Assembly (NCBI RefSeq): GCF_001422665.1
Contig: NZ_LMLU01000005.1
Location: 310,001 to 374,000, forward strand
Source of the DNA: Arthrobacter sp. Leaf234
Lineage (GTDB): Bacteria > Actinomycetota > Actinomycetes > Actinomycetales > Micrococcaceae
Direction: 5' to 3'
Length of the DNA: 64,000 bases
Shown here: in pieces, positions 31,980 to 42,676 of the stretch
Numbering within the stretch: the stretch's first letter is position 1
Layout: every line of letters begins with the position of its first letter
Made by a program: the position numbers and the translations under genes
Notes under the pieces: generated by a model
What the model was told of the DNA's origin: nothing
Databases searched by the model: none
Seen by the model: the letters and a program-made list of their open reading frames with translations, nothing else

Positions 31980-34694
31980 TCAGCGCGTGCCGATCACCTT
32001 GCTCCGGTGGTCGTAGACGAAGGTGACCGGACCGCCCGGGTGCGTGAGGGCGATGTTGGCGCCGTCGAAGGCTCCGCCGGCGCCGTAGTTCTCGGTCCAG
32101 CTCCGATCGAGTGCCGCCTTGTACTCGTAGGACGCGGCCGGCAGGTCTGCGACCTCGAGGACCCAGGTCTGCGTGGCGTCGTCGAACGTCATCTGCGCCT
32201 CGTCGCAGGCGGGATCCCAGTCGTTCCCGCAGCCGAGCTCGGAGTCGAGGCTGCCGGCGACCGCCACGGTGCCCGGCTGGTCCACCAGGGAGCCAACGGT
32301 CACGGTCCTGACGTCACTCACCGACGTGCCGAGCACCGCCCGGTACTGCACCTGGGTGCCCTCCGCGAGGTCCAGTGCGGCGAGATCGTCGACCGCGGTG
32401 TAGGTCGGTGACGAGTCATCGGTGCCGATCGCTGCCCAGTCCCCGCCCGCGATGCTGCGTTCGAGCGTCACGGCGTAGTCGGAGTTCTCCGGGCTCGCGG
32501 TGGCGGTCACCTCGACGTCACCCTGTACCTGTGCGCCCTCGGCGGGCAGGCCCATCGTCAGCCGCGGCTGCGGCACGGTGGCCGGCGCCGTCGTCGAGGT
32601 CCGGGTGTGGCGTGCGTTGTCGAGGACCACGGCGCGGTACTCCACGGCCGATCCTGCGGGCAGGGCGCTCGTGTCGTGGTAGACGCTGTAGGGCGCGTTG
32701 TCGTCCGTGCCGATGTTCGTCCAGCCCGATCCTGGTGTCCGCGCCTCGAAGGTGACCTCGTAGAACGAGGAACCGGCGACGTCGGCGGCCACCCTCATGC
32801 GGCCGTTGTCCTCGGCGGCGGGTGCCGGCTGCTGCAGTCTGATGGCCGGCGCGGCCTTGGAGTTCGGGATCTTCCCCGAGAGCTCGTAGACCACGGAAGA
32901 CAGCGCGGGGACGGTGACGCTGAGGGTGCCGTCAGCGGCGGACCGCACGCGCTTCGCCGCGTCGCCGTAGACGAGGCCGAAGGAGCGCTTGCCCGCGTAG
33001 GTGGGGATCGCGGCCGTCTTCGGCTCGGTGCTGTTGTTCAGTGCCACCACGTACTCGCGCTGGTCCGTCGCATCGGTGCGGGAGAACGCGTAGATACCCG
33101 GGCCGTCCGAGGCGTACCGGTGCTGGTGGGCGCCGTCGCGCAGGGCCGGATGCTCCGCCGTCACATCGGCCAGCGCCGCGATGCCCCGGTAGAGCGGATG
33201 GGTGGTGTCGAAGTTGTCGGTCGCGTGGGTGGCGTCGGTGCCGAGGAGGTCGTCGTCGAGGTACTCGCCGACCTGGCTCGCGAACAGCGTCTGGCGGGCG
33301 TCCTGGTCGCCACCCGGTCCGGTGAAGCCCTGCTCGTCGCCGTAGTAGATCACCGGGTTGCCGCGGGAGAAGTACATCAGTTCGTGGGCGAGTGTGTCCC
33401 GTGCCAGCAGCTCGTCCTCGGCGGCGCCCGGGTTGTCGGCCGCGATGAAGCCGCCGATCCGCCCCATGTCGTGGTTGCCGAGGAAGGTGGGCAGGCTGTA
33501 CGCGTTGGAGTCGGCGTCGGTGTACCAGTCGTCGCCCCCGAAGAAGGTCTCGAGGTCTGATGCCGGGGCACCCTGCGATGCGTAGCCGCGGGCTGCCGCC
33601 TGGAAGGGGAAATCGAGGACGGACTGCATCCTGTTGCGCGTGGTGAACTGCGAGGTGAAGGACTTGGTGGTGTCGAAGACCTCGCCGAACATGAAGAACT
33701 CGTCCTTGCCCTGCTCCTGGGCGTAGGTGAGCACCTCGGGGCCGAAGGCCTGCCAGAACTCGTTGTTGACGTGCTTCATGGTGTCGATCCGGAACCCGTC
33801 GACGCCGAAGTCCGCGATCCAGGTCTTGTAGATGTCGATCATGCCGTCGACCACGCGCGGGTTCTCGGTGGCGAGGTCGTCGAGGCCGAAGAAGTCGCCG
33901 TAGAAGGAGTCCTCACCGGCGAAGGTCGTGTCGCCACGGTTGTGGTAGAGCGTCGTGTCGTTGAGCCATGCGGGTACCTTGAGGTCCTTGTCGGCCTCGG
34001 GGACCACCGGGACGTAGGGGAAGGAGGTTGCCGGGTCGAGCTCCGGGAACGTGTCGGTACCGGCATAGTCGCGGTCGTCGAACGCGTTGCCCTCGGCGTC
34101 GCGGTAGGGCACCTCGTCCTTCGAGACGTAGGGCGCCCGTTCGCCGGCGTCGTACGCGATCACGTCCGCGGTGTGGTTGGTGATGATGTCGAAGTAGACC
34201 TTCATCCCGCGCTGGTGGGCGGCGTCGATGAGGGCCTTGAGGTCCTCGTTGGAGCCGAGGTGCGGGTCGATCTGCGTGAAGTCGGTGATCCAGTAGCCGT
34301 GGTAGCCCGCGGAGTTGTCCTCGGGCTGGACAGCACGGTTCTTGAAGCTCGGGGTGAGCCAGATGGACGTGGTGCCCATGCCCTGGATGTAGTCGAGCTC
34401 CTGGAGCAGGCCCTGGAGGTCTCCGCCGTTGTAGTAGCCCTTGCGGCTGGGGTCGAAGCCGGACACCGACGGATCGGCTCCCAGCCCGCCGTCGTCGTTG
34501 GCTGTGCTGCCGTTCTGGAACCGGTCGGCCATGACGAAGTAGAAGTTCTCGTCGGTGACGGCGGTGCGGAGGGAGTGCTGGGCGGTGACCGGGGGATTCC
34601 CGGGCTCCTTCGGGGCGGCGGCGGCGGGCAGTGTCGTGATCGAACCGGCGACGAGGGCGGTCAGCACGACGACGGTGGCGTGGCGGGGTCTCAC
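31980..34694 (-). CDS. Secreted alpha-amylase family glycoside hydrolase (GH13)
   Basis: The 904-aa protein has a signal peptide (cleavage near AAA-APKEPG, residue 26). The catalytic (beta/alpha)8 barrel carries GH13 regions YFDIITNHTADV, GFRIDTMKHVN (nucleophile Asp), FMFGEVFDT (acid Glu) and TFLGNHDMGR (Asp). C-terminal modules follow: two immunoglobulin-like segments with related SSFYEVTFEAR- and DYAVTLERSI-type strands, then a pullulanase X25/starch-binding-like domain (AGSLDSELGCGNDWDPACDE and FVYDHRSKVIGTR). It should degrade starch or glycogen outside the cell. GTG 34694 follows GAAGGAG. A 20-bp inverted repeat lies in its leader. Confidence 0.9.
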   Translation of the reverse strand: MRPRHATVVVLTALVAGSITTLPAAAAPKEPGNPPVTAQHSLRTAVTDENFYFVMADRFQNGSTANDDGGLGADPSVSGFDPSRKGYYNGGDLQGLLQELDYIQGMGTTSIWLTPSFKNRAVQPEDNSAGYHGYWITDFTQIDPHLGSNEDLKALIDAAHQRGMKVYFDIITNHTADVIAYDAGERAPYVSKDEVPYRDAEGNAFDDRDYAGTDTFPELDPATSFPYVPVVPEADKDLKVPAWLNDTTLYHNRGDTTFAGEDSFYGDFFGLDDLATENPRVVDGMIDIYKTWIADFGVDGFRIDTMKHVNNEFWQAFGPEVLTYAQEQGKDEFFMFGEVFDTTKSFTSQFTTRNRMQSVLDFPFQAAARGYASQGAPASDLETFFGGDDWYTDADSNAYSLPTFLGNHDMGRIGGFIAADNPGAAEDELLARDTLAHELMYFSRGNPVIYYGDEQGFTGPGGDQDARQTLFASQVGEYLDDDLLGTDATHATDNFDTTHPLYRGIAALADVTAEHPALRDGAHQHRYASDGPGIYAFSRTDATDQREYVVALNNSTEPKTAAIPTYAGKRSFGLVYGDAAKRVRSAADGTLSVTVPALSSVVYELSGKIPNSKAAPAIRLQQPAPAAEDNGRMRVAADVAGSSFYEVTFEARTPGSGWTNIGTDDNAPYSVYHDTSALPAGSAVEYRAVVLDNARHTRTSTTAPATVPQPRLTMGLPAEGAQVQGDVEVTATASPENSDYAVTLERSIAGGDWAAIGTDDSSPTYTAVDDLAALDLAEGTQVQYRAVLGTSVSDVRTVTVGSLVDQPGTVAVAGSLDSELGCGNDWDPACDEAQMTFDDATQTWVLEVADLPAASYEYKAALDRSWTENYGAGGAFDGANIALTHPGGPVTFVYDHRSKVIGTR

Positions 34695-34711
34695 AGGGTC
34701 TCCTTCGTGGG

Positions 34712-34731
34712 GTGGGACCAGCGTGTCCCAC
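34712..34731. promoter_or_regulatory. Inverted repeat in the leader of the amylase gene
   Basis: GTGGGAC-N6-GTCCCAC is perfectly symmetrical and lies about 17 bp upstream of the amylase GTG, between it and the putative promoter. It may be a repressor operator or an mRNA hairpin near the ribosome-binding site. A second, longer-spaced repeat, CTTATC (34773-34778) and GATAAG (34794-34799), is further upstream. Confidence 0.45.
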
Positions 34732-34836
34732 GTCACAGGGGGAGTCAATCCTTGGGCGCAAATTACGTGAAACTTATCTCCAGCGCTGCGCGCGATAAGG
34801 TGCCTAAGGCTACTTTCCCCTTTCGACAGGACCATC

Positions 34837-35439
34837 ATGAACAGCACGCGCCGCACCGTGGCCGCAGCCATCACCCTGCTCGCCCTCACCGGGTGCGCCG
34901 GAACCGCCGAGCAGGCACCCGCCGCCTCCGCGGACACCCGCCCCTCGCCGGCCAGCTCCTCCGCGGCCGCCGTCAACATCGAGCGGCCAGCGACGAACGA
35001 CCTGGTGGGGGAGCCCACCGCCGACGGCGCCCGTGCGTTCCTCTACTACTACTTCGACCTGAAGGCCTACGTCCTGCAGACCGGGGACGCCGCGGCGATG
35101 CTCGAGCAGCTCGACGGCGCCGCCTCCGAGCAGGCGGAGGCGGAGCGGCTGCAGGGCGTGTACGACGACGGCGGCTGGGTCCTCGGTGGCCAGCCCAAGG
35201 TCGAGAACGTCCTCCTCACCACGCCCGAGGAGGAGGTCGTCGAAGGAGCGGAGGTCACCGCCCTGATCCCGGTGAACCCCGACGCCTACACCGAGTTCGC
35301 CGAGGACGGCTCCGTCGCCGAGCAGCGCCCCTTCACGCCGGAGGGCACCATCTACACGGCGACCGTCCGGTTCGACGACGGCGCGTGGAAGGTCGCGTCG
35401 CTCGAGGAGACGCCGGACGCGGAACTGCCCGAGGCCTGA
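34837..35439 (+). CDS. Secreted lipoprotein, DUF6318-like
   Basis: The 200-aa protein has a lipoprotein signal peptide with lipobox ALTGC (Cys about 20), a Ser/Pro/Ala-rich linker, and a globular domain beginning ADGARAFLYYYFDLKAYVLQ, with an acidic C-terminus. This is the pattern of the actinobacterial DUF6318 lipoproteins, of unknown function. It is divergent from the amylase gene and may share its control region. A perfect GC-rich terminator follows. Confidence 0.7.
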   Translation: MNSTRRTVAAAITLLALTGCAGTAEQAPAASADTRPSPASSSAAAVNIERPATNDLVGEPTADGARAFLYYYFDLKAYVLQTGDAAAMLEQLDGAASEQAEAERLQGVYDDGGWVLGGQPKVENVLLTTPEEEVVEGAEVTALIPVNPDAYTEFAEDGSVAEQRPFTPEGTIYTATVRFDDGAWKVASLEETPDAELPEA

Positions 35440-35450
35440 TCACGACGACG

Positions 35451-35482
35451 GGAGGCTGCCACCCGCGCGGGTGGCAGCCTCC
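35451..35482. terminator. Palindromic terminator hairpin
   Basis: A 32-bp perfect palindrome (GGAGGCTGCCACCCGC and its complement) with a minimal loop follows the DUF6318-like gene by 11 bp. It faces the converging MFS gene and could end both transcripts. No run of T residues follows. Confidence 0.75.
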
Positions 35483-35504
35483 TGCCTGTAAGGATCGGCC
35501 GCCC

Positions 35505-35581
35505 GTCAGGGAAGTGTGGCGTCGCGGGTCTCGGGGGCGTTGGACGCCATGGAGAGGACGGCCAGCAGTATCGGGCGACCA
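35505..35581 (-). pseudogene. Tail duplicate of the MFS gene (77-bp repeat)
   Basis: Just beyond the MFS stop codon the last 77 bp of that gene are repeated: over the 64 bp compared only four bases differ. The copy would encode LTGRPILLAVLSMASNAPET followed by RDATLP and a TGA, against LTGGLVLLAVLFMAFNAPET and RAATLS in the gene. A further start of the unit (TGACGGGCGGCC) recurs beyond the copy. It is a decayed tandem repeat or the remnant of a second MFS gene. Confidence 0.8.
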
Positions 35582-35582
35582 G

Positions 35583-36935
35583 TCAGGAAAGTGTGGCGGC
35601 GCGGGTCTCGGGGGCGTTGAACGCCATGAAGAGGACGGCCAGCAGCACCAGGCCGCCCGTCAGCGCGAAGGTGAGCGGCAGGCCGAGGTAGGGCCAGAGG
35701 AGGCTCCCGAAGATCAGCGGGACCAGACCGGCCCCGATGCGCGAGATGGTCGAGGCCCAGCCGAACCCGCTGCCCCGCAGGTCGGTCGGATACAGCTCCG
35801 ACACGTACGTGTAGAGCACGGGGATGGCCACCTGCACCACGAAGCCGAAGGCCAGCAGCCATGCTGTCGCGACCGCGGGCAGGTCGAGCGTGAGCGCGAA
35901 CACCACGAGGAGCGCCGCGGACCCGGGGCCCGTGATCGCGAGCAGCCACTTGCGGCCCACACGCTCCACCAGCAGCGCGGCCGCGATCACGCCGAGGAAG
36001 CCGACTCCGGTCATGAACGTGGTGGTGATGAAGGCGACGGACTGTGCGTAGCCGGAGGCGATGAGGATGCGCGGCATCCAGGTCAGTGCGCCGTAGTACA
36101 CCAGCAGGATCGTGAGGAAGAGGCTCCAGGCGGTCAGGGTGATGCGCCAGTTGTACCGCCACAGGCCGGTCAGCTGCCCGGAGATGCTGCCGATCGAGAG
36201 CTTCGGTGTCTCCTCGGGCTCGGGCAGGCGCCACTCGCGCTGCCCGCCTCCCGTCCGGGCCACGAGCTCGTCGATGACGGCCCGCGCCTCCTCGCGCCGT
36301 CCCCGCTGGACAAGATAGAGAGGGGATTCGGGTACCCCGCGCCGTACCCAGAACACGAGGAGGGCGGGGAGCACCATGACGAGCATCGCGTAGCGCCACT
36401 CACCCGTCTGCGCCACGACCGCCGTCGTCACCACGCCGCAGAGGAAGGCGCCGATGGGCCACCAGGCGTCCATCGCCGTCAGGACGCGCCCGCGCTGGCG
36501 CCGCGGCGTGAACTCCCCGACCAGCGCGTAGTCCACCGGGATGCAGCCGCCCAGGCCGAACCCGGCGAGGAACCGGAAGATGCAGAACCACACGATGTCC
36601 GGGGAGAAGGCACCGAGGACGGTGAAGACCGAGAAGACGAGCAGCGTCAGGGTGAAGGCCCGCTTCCGGCCGATGAGGTCGGCCACCGACCCCCACGCGA
36701 AAGCGCCGACGGCCATCCCGATCAGGTTCGAGGTGGCGATCCACGCCGACTGGCCGGACGTCAGGCCCCAGTCGCCGATCAGCAGGGGGATCAGATAGGC
36801 GTTGAGGGTCACGTCCCACGCGTCGAACATGAAGCCGAGGCCGCCGATGAGGAAGATCTTCCCCTGGACCTTCCAGCGCCAGGGAAGATCCTGCACCACC
36901 TGGTCGCCGGTGGGGAGCTGCGTATTGATGCTCAT
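35583..36935 (-). CDS. MFS transporter, metabolite:H+ symporter type
   Basis: The 450-aa protein has twelve predicted helices and the MFS signature GSVADLIGRKRAF between helices 2 and 3 (loop RKR). MFDAWDVTLNAYLIPLLIG at the N-terminus matches the aromatic-acid/organic-cation symporter subfamily. The substrate is not identifiable. ATG 36935 follows GAAGG. It is divergent from the DUF559 gene, and the promoter region between them contains the hairpin repeats. Confidence 0.85.
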   Translation of the reverse strand: MSINTQLPTGDQVVQDLPWRWKVQGKIFLIGGLGFMFDAWDVTLNAYLIPLLIGDWGLTSGQSAWIATSNLIGMAVGAFAWGSVADLIGRKRAFTLTLLVFSVFTVLGAFSPDIVWFCIFRFLAGFGLGGCIPVDYALVGEFTPRRQRGRVLTAMDAWWPIGAFLCGVVTTAVVAQTGEWRYAMLVMVLPALLVFWVRRGVPESPLYLVQRGRREEARAVIDELVARTGGGQREWRLPEPEETPKLSIGSISGQLTGLWRYNWRITLTAWSLFLTILLVYYGALTWMPRILIASGYAQSVAFITTTFMTGVGFLGVIAAALLVERVGRKWLLAITGPGSAALLVVFALTLDLPAVATAWLLAFGFVVQVAIPVLYTYVSELYPTDLRGSGFGWASTISRIGAGLVPLIFGSLLWPYLGLPLTFALTGGLVLLAVLFMAFNAPETRAATLS

Positions 36936-37057
36936 GATGCCTTCGTGGAGGGGCCGGATACTGCAGAAACTGTACCGCCGCCGGTGGGAGCGGGCCGCCG
37001 GATGGCCGACGTCGTTCCTTGCCCGGGGCCGGTGCTGTCCGGGCCCGCGGCTGGGCC

Positions 37058-37112
37058 GAGAAGACAGACGTGACCGCCAATGACCCCTTGTGCCGGTCAT
37101 GTCTGCCCTCTC
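37058..37112. repeat. Hairpin element, copy A
   Basis: The arms GAGAAGACAGACGTGACCG (37058-37076) and CGGTCATGTCTGCCCTCTC (37094-37112) pair at 16 Watson-Crick positions plus one G-U of 19, around a 16-nt loop. It lies between two divergent genes, so it is not an ordinary terminator of either. Confidence 0.85.
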
Positions 37113-37201
37113 GACGATGGCCGACGTCGTTCCTTGCCCAGCGCCGTTCCTTGCCCGGCGCCGTTCCTTGCGCCGGTGCTGTCCGGGCCCGCGGCTGGGC
37201 C

Positions 37202-37256
37202 GAGAAGACAGACGTGACCGCCAATGACCCCTTGTGCCGGTCATGTCTGCCCTCTC
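37202..37256. repeat. Hairpin element, copy B
   Basis: This is an exact second copy of copy A, 144 bp further on (arms 37202-37220 and 37238-37256). It is the nearer of the two to the DUF559 start. Confidence 0.85.
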
Positions 37257-37325
37257 GACGGGCGATCACTGGGCCGACCCTGTGGAGAACGTCGATGCTC
37301 CGATGCGCGGGCGCACTATGGGGCG

Positions 37326-38270
37326 ATGCCGACAGATCCTTACGCAACGGCCCTGCTGAACCTGACCTCGACGCGGTGCTTCTCGGTGGAGGCTGCCCGC
37401 GACCTCGGGATCCCCGCCAGTGTGCTCCGCCGCTCCCACTACCGGCGCACGACACGGAGCCTCCGTGTTCTCGATGCTGCACCCGCCGATCTGTCCGACG
37501 TCGTCGCCTGCCTCGCAGCGCTGACGCCGGGCACGGTCGCGAGCCACCAGACGGCTGCGGTCCTGTGGGGGCTGCCGCTTCCACGCCGATCGGTGGATGG
37601 ACTCCTGCATCTCACCCGATCGACGGGGTGCTCGCGGCCGCGCAGGTCCGGCGTCGTGGGTCACGTCGCGAGGCTGGGCCCGGGCGACGTCGCCACGGCG
37701 TACGGGGTGCCGCTCACCTCGCCCGAACGCACCTGGTGCGACCTGGCCGCGACACTTCCAGTTCCGGAACTCGTCGCACTGGGTGACGCGCTGCTTCGCC
37801 GATGGGATGCTCCGCGGCGGCCCGCAGCCATCAACGCACCGGACCCTCTCAGCAGCGTCGAGGCGCTGGCGGCAGTCCTTGCCCGGCGATCGGGCGCGCG
37901 GGGACTGGCTACCGCGCGAAAGGCGCTGCCGCTCCTCCGATCGGGAGTCGACTCCGCGCCGGAGAGCCTGCTCCGGTTGCTCATCACCGACGCAGGACTA
38001 CCCGAACCAGAGGTGAACCAGTGGATCCTGGACAGCGCTGGGCGGCGCGTGTCGCGACCGGATCTGCAGTACCGCGCGCGGTGCATCGCCCTCGAGTACG
38101 AAGGGGAACACCACCTCACCGACCCTCGCCAATGGGCGCGGGACATCGAGCGTGACGACCGCCTGCGGGCACTCGGATGGATCGTGCTGCGCTTCACGAA
38201 GAGACATCTAGGCGCCGGCCGCGACGACGGGCTGGAGCGGATCCGGCAGGCGCTGGCGCTGCGAGCGTGA
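37326..38270 (+). CDS. DUF559 protein with an AbiEi-like N-terminus
   Basis: The 314-aa protein has an N-terminal winged-helix-like region resembling AbiEi-type antitoxin proteins (CFSVEAARDLGIPASVLRRS and TPGTVASHQTAAVLWGLPLP). Its C-terminal DUF559 domain is related to Vsr/PD-(D/E)xK nucleases: Glu in ESLLRLLI, Asp in RPDLQY, acidic ALEYEGEHH, and a final FTKRHL. The lysine of a classical ExK is absent in the visible motif. Such genes are frequent in Arthrobacter-type genomes and their role is unknown. A CACTAT at 37314-37319 precedes the ATG at 37326, so the mRNA may be leaderless. Hairpin repeats lie on both sides. Confidence 0.75.
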   Translation: MPTDPYATALLNLTSTRCFSVEAARDLGIPASVLRRSHYRRTTRSLRVLDAAPADLSDVVACLAALTPGTVASHQTAAVLWGLPLPRRSVDGLLHLTRSTGCSRPRRSGVVGHVARLGPGDVATAYGVPLTSPERTWCDLAATLPVPELVALGDALLRRWDAPRRPAAINAPDPLSSVEALAAVLARRSGARGLATARKALPLLRSGVDSAPESLLRLLITDAGLPEPEVNQWILDSAGRRVSRPDLQYRARCIALEYEGEHHLTDPRQWARDIERDDRLRALGWIVLRFTKRHLGAGRDDGLERIRQALALRA

Positions 38271-38327
38271 CCCGCGGCACCGACGCCGGCGATTTCCGTG
38301 TGGCTCCCTTACGACGTTCGCCAGGAC

Positions 38328-38382
38328 GAGAGGACAGAAAAGACCGGGGGACGACGTATTCATCGGTCTTTTCTGCCCTCTC
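38328..38382. repeat. Hairpin element, copy C
   Basis: The arms GAGAGGACAGAAAAGACCG (38328-38346) and CGGTCTTTTCTGCCCTCTC (38364-38382) pair at 18 of 19 positions around a 17-nt loop. Copy C shares the outer arm GAGA-RGACAGA and TCTGCCCTCTCGACG with copies A and B; two inner base pairs have changed on both strands. It lies 58 bp past the DUF559 stop and upstream of purH. The rest of the 273-bp gap contains only the likely purH promoter. Confidence 0.85.
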
Positions 38383-38543
38383 GACGCGAGACCCGGTGAG
38401 AGAAGCCCGGCGCGAGACCCGCACCTTGACGCTCACCGCCGGCAGGCCAGGAACGCTGCCGCGGCCCCTTCCATTCGACGCCGGGAGCGGCACCTATACA
38501 CTTGTGGGCGACCCCCCAGCGAAGCAATGTGACGGAGATCTGC

Positions 38544-40148
38544 GTGAGCCTGACCCACCTCGACCGTGTCCCCATCCGCCGAGCACTGATCTCGGTGTTC
38601 GACAAGACCGGTCTGGAGGAGCTGGCGCAGGGCCTGCACCGCGCCGGCGTCGCCATCGTCTCGACCGGCTCGACGGCGCAGCGCATCGCCGCAGCGGGCG
38701 TGCCCGTGACCGAGGTGTCCGAGGTCACCGGTTTCCAGGAGACGCTCGACGGCCGGGTTAAGACCCTCCACCCGAAGGTGCACGCCGGGATCCTCGCCGA
38801 TCGTCGCCGCCAGGAGCACATCGACCAGCTCGCCGAGCTCGACATCGAGGCGTTCGACCTCGTCGTCGTCAACCTCTACCCCTTCGTCGAGACCGTGCGG
38901 TCCGGCGCTGAGCCGGACGCCGTCGTCGAGCAGATCGACATCGGCGGACCCGCCATGGTCCGCTCCGCGGCGAAGAACCACCCCTCGGTCGCGATCGTCG
39001 TGGACCCCGCGCGGTATGCGGACGTCGTCACGGCCGCCGGTGAGGGCGGCTTCGATCTCACGGCACGACGCCGGCTGGCCGCGCTCGCCTTCGCCCACAC
39101 CGCGGCCTACGACACCGCCGTCGCGTCCTGGACGGCCGAGCAGTTCGACACGGACGAGGAAGCCTTCACCTTCCCGGGGTACGCCGGTCTCGCCCTCGAG
39201 CGGTCCGAGGTACTGCGCTACGGCGAGAACCCGCACCAGCAGGCCGCGCTGTACGTCGAGAAGGGAGCCACGCCCGGCATCGCCCAGGCCGACCAGCTCC
39301 ACGGCAAGGCCATGAGCTACAACAACTTCGTCGATGCCGACGCCGCGCTGCGCGCCGCCTTCGACTTCGACGAGCCCGCCGTCGCGATCATCAAGCACGC
39401 CAACCCGTGCGGTGTGGCCGTCGGGAGCGCAGACGCGGAGGATCCGATCGCGGACGCCCATGCCAAGGCGCACGCCTGCGACCCCGTGTCGGCGTTCGGT
39501 GGTGTGATCGCCGCGAACCGCGAGGTGACCGCGCGCATGGCCGCCACCGTGAAGGACATCTTCACCGAGGTCGTCATCGCTCCTTCCTTCTCCGGGGAAG
39601 CCGTGGAGATCCTCTCGCAGAAGAAGAACATCCGCCTCCTGACGCTGCCCGACGGCTACGGCCGCAATCCGGTCGAGTTCCGTCAGGTGTCCGGGGGAGT
39701 GCTCATGCAGGTCGCGGACACGCTCGACGCCGACGGCGACGACCCCGCACGCTGGACGCTCGTCGCCGGTGAGGCTGCCGACCCGGCGACCCTCGCGGAC
39801 CTCGCCTTCGCCTGGAAGGCCTGCCGCGCCGCGAAGTCGAACGCCATCCTGCTCGCGTCCGACGGCGCGTCCGTCGGAGTGGGCATGGGGCAGGTCAATC
39901 GTGTGGACTCCTGCCGCCTCGCCGTCGAGCGGGCCAATTCCCTCGCCGGGACCGCGCGGGCCCGCGGGTCAGTCGCCGCGTCCGACGCTTTCTTCCCCTT
40001 CGCCGACGGATTGCAGATCCTGCTCGACGCCGGCGTCCGCGCCGTGGTCCAGCCGGGCGGCTCGGTGCGCGACCAGGAGGTCATCGACGCGGCGAACGCG
40101 GCCGGGGTCACGCTGTACCTGACCGGAGCCCGTCACTTCTTCCACTGA
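38544..40148 (+). CDS. purH: Bifunctional AICAR formyltransferase / IMP cyclohydrolase
   Basis: The 534-aa enzyme catalyses the last two steps of IMP synthesis. The N-terminal IMP cyclohydrolase domain (MGS-like fold, about residues 10-145) opens [20 protein letters not shown]. The AICAR transformylase domain (about 145-534) includes the catalytic [11 protein letters not shown]. Formyl-THF is the donor. GTG 38544 follows GGAGAT. Length matches other PurH proteins. It is separated from purN by about 8 kb here. Confidence 0.95.
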   Translation: MSLTHLDRVPIRRALISVFDKTGLEELAQGLHRAGVAIVSTGSTAQRIAAAGVPVTEVSEVTGFQETLDGRVKTLHPKVHAGILADRRRQEHIDQLAELDIEAFDLVVVNLYPFVETVRSGAEPDAVVEQIDIGGPAMVRSAAKNHPSVAIVVDPARYADVVTAAGEGGFDLTARRRLAALAFAHTAAYDTAVASWTAEQFDTDEEAFTFPGYAGLALERSEVLRYGENPHQQAALYVEKGATPGIAQADQLHGKAMSYNNFVDADAALRAAFDFDEPAVAIIKHANPCGVAVGSADAEDPIADAHAKAHACDPVSAFGGVIAANREVTARMAATVKDIFTEVVIAPSFSGEAVEILSQKKNIRLLTLPDGYGRNPVEFRQVSGGVLMQVADTLDADGDDPARWTLVAGEAADPATLADLAFAWKACRAAKSNAILLASDGASVGVGMGQVNRVDSCRLAVERANSLAGTARARGSVAASDAFFPFADGLQILLDAGVRAVVQPGGSVRDQEVIDAANAAGVTLYLTGARHFFH

Positions 40149-40156
40149 CGCCTCAA

Positions 40157-40192
40157 CGGGTCGCCGGGCGGACACCACCGCGCGGCGACCCG
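40157..40192. terminator. Hairpin after purH
   Basis: The arms CGGGTCGCCG (40157-40166) and CGGCGACCCG (40183-40192) form a perfect 10-bp stem with a 16-nt loop, 8 bp after the purH stop. No T tract follows. It is probably a purH terminator. Confidence 0.5.
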
Positions 40193-40235
40193 CGCCCGTC
40201 AACGCCGCCGTTCCGGGGCGCATACCGTTAGGTGA

Positions 40236-42542
<2,307 letters not shown>

Positions 42543-42562
42543 CACCCCACCGAGGGATCGAC

Positions 42563-42598
42563 AGCCGGTGGTCCGCTTGTGCGGACCACCGGCTTCTT
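42563..42598 (+). terminator. Rho-independent terminator after icd
   Basis: A perfect 14-bp stem (AGCCGGTGGTCCGC with GCGGACCACCGGCT) around TTGT is followed by TTCTTC. Confidence 0.9.
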
Positions 42599-42676
42599 CG
42601 TGAAACCCGTCATTTACAGGCCGCACTCCGCGGGTCTATGGTTGCACCACGGTCTCAGCCTGGGGGTGCATGTGCG

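Larger units (their letters stand above)
37001..37260. repeat. Two tandem copies of a roughly 144-bp unit in the MFS/DUF559 intergenic region
   Basis: The unit starts with GATGGCCGACGTCGTTCCTTG (37001 and 37116) and contains an 89-bp block that is identical in the two copies (37028-37116 and 37172-37260, offset 144). Extra GCGCCGTTCCTTG repeats lie between them. Each block carries one of the hairpins described separately. The 390-bp gap 36936-37325 holds nothing else recognisable beyond promoters. Confidence 0.9.

Noticed and set aside
35451-35482. Operator for the MFS gene
   Set aside because: It is at the 3' ends of two convergent genes and is best explained as a terminator.
37001-37260. 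Insertion sequence
   Set aside because: No transposase, terminal inverted repeats or target duplications are visible. The repeat is tandem and short.
38502-38544. ZTP riboswitch before purH
   Set aside because: None of the conserved pfl blocks was found in the short purH leader.
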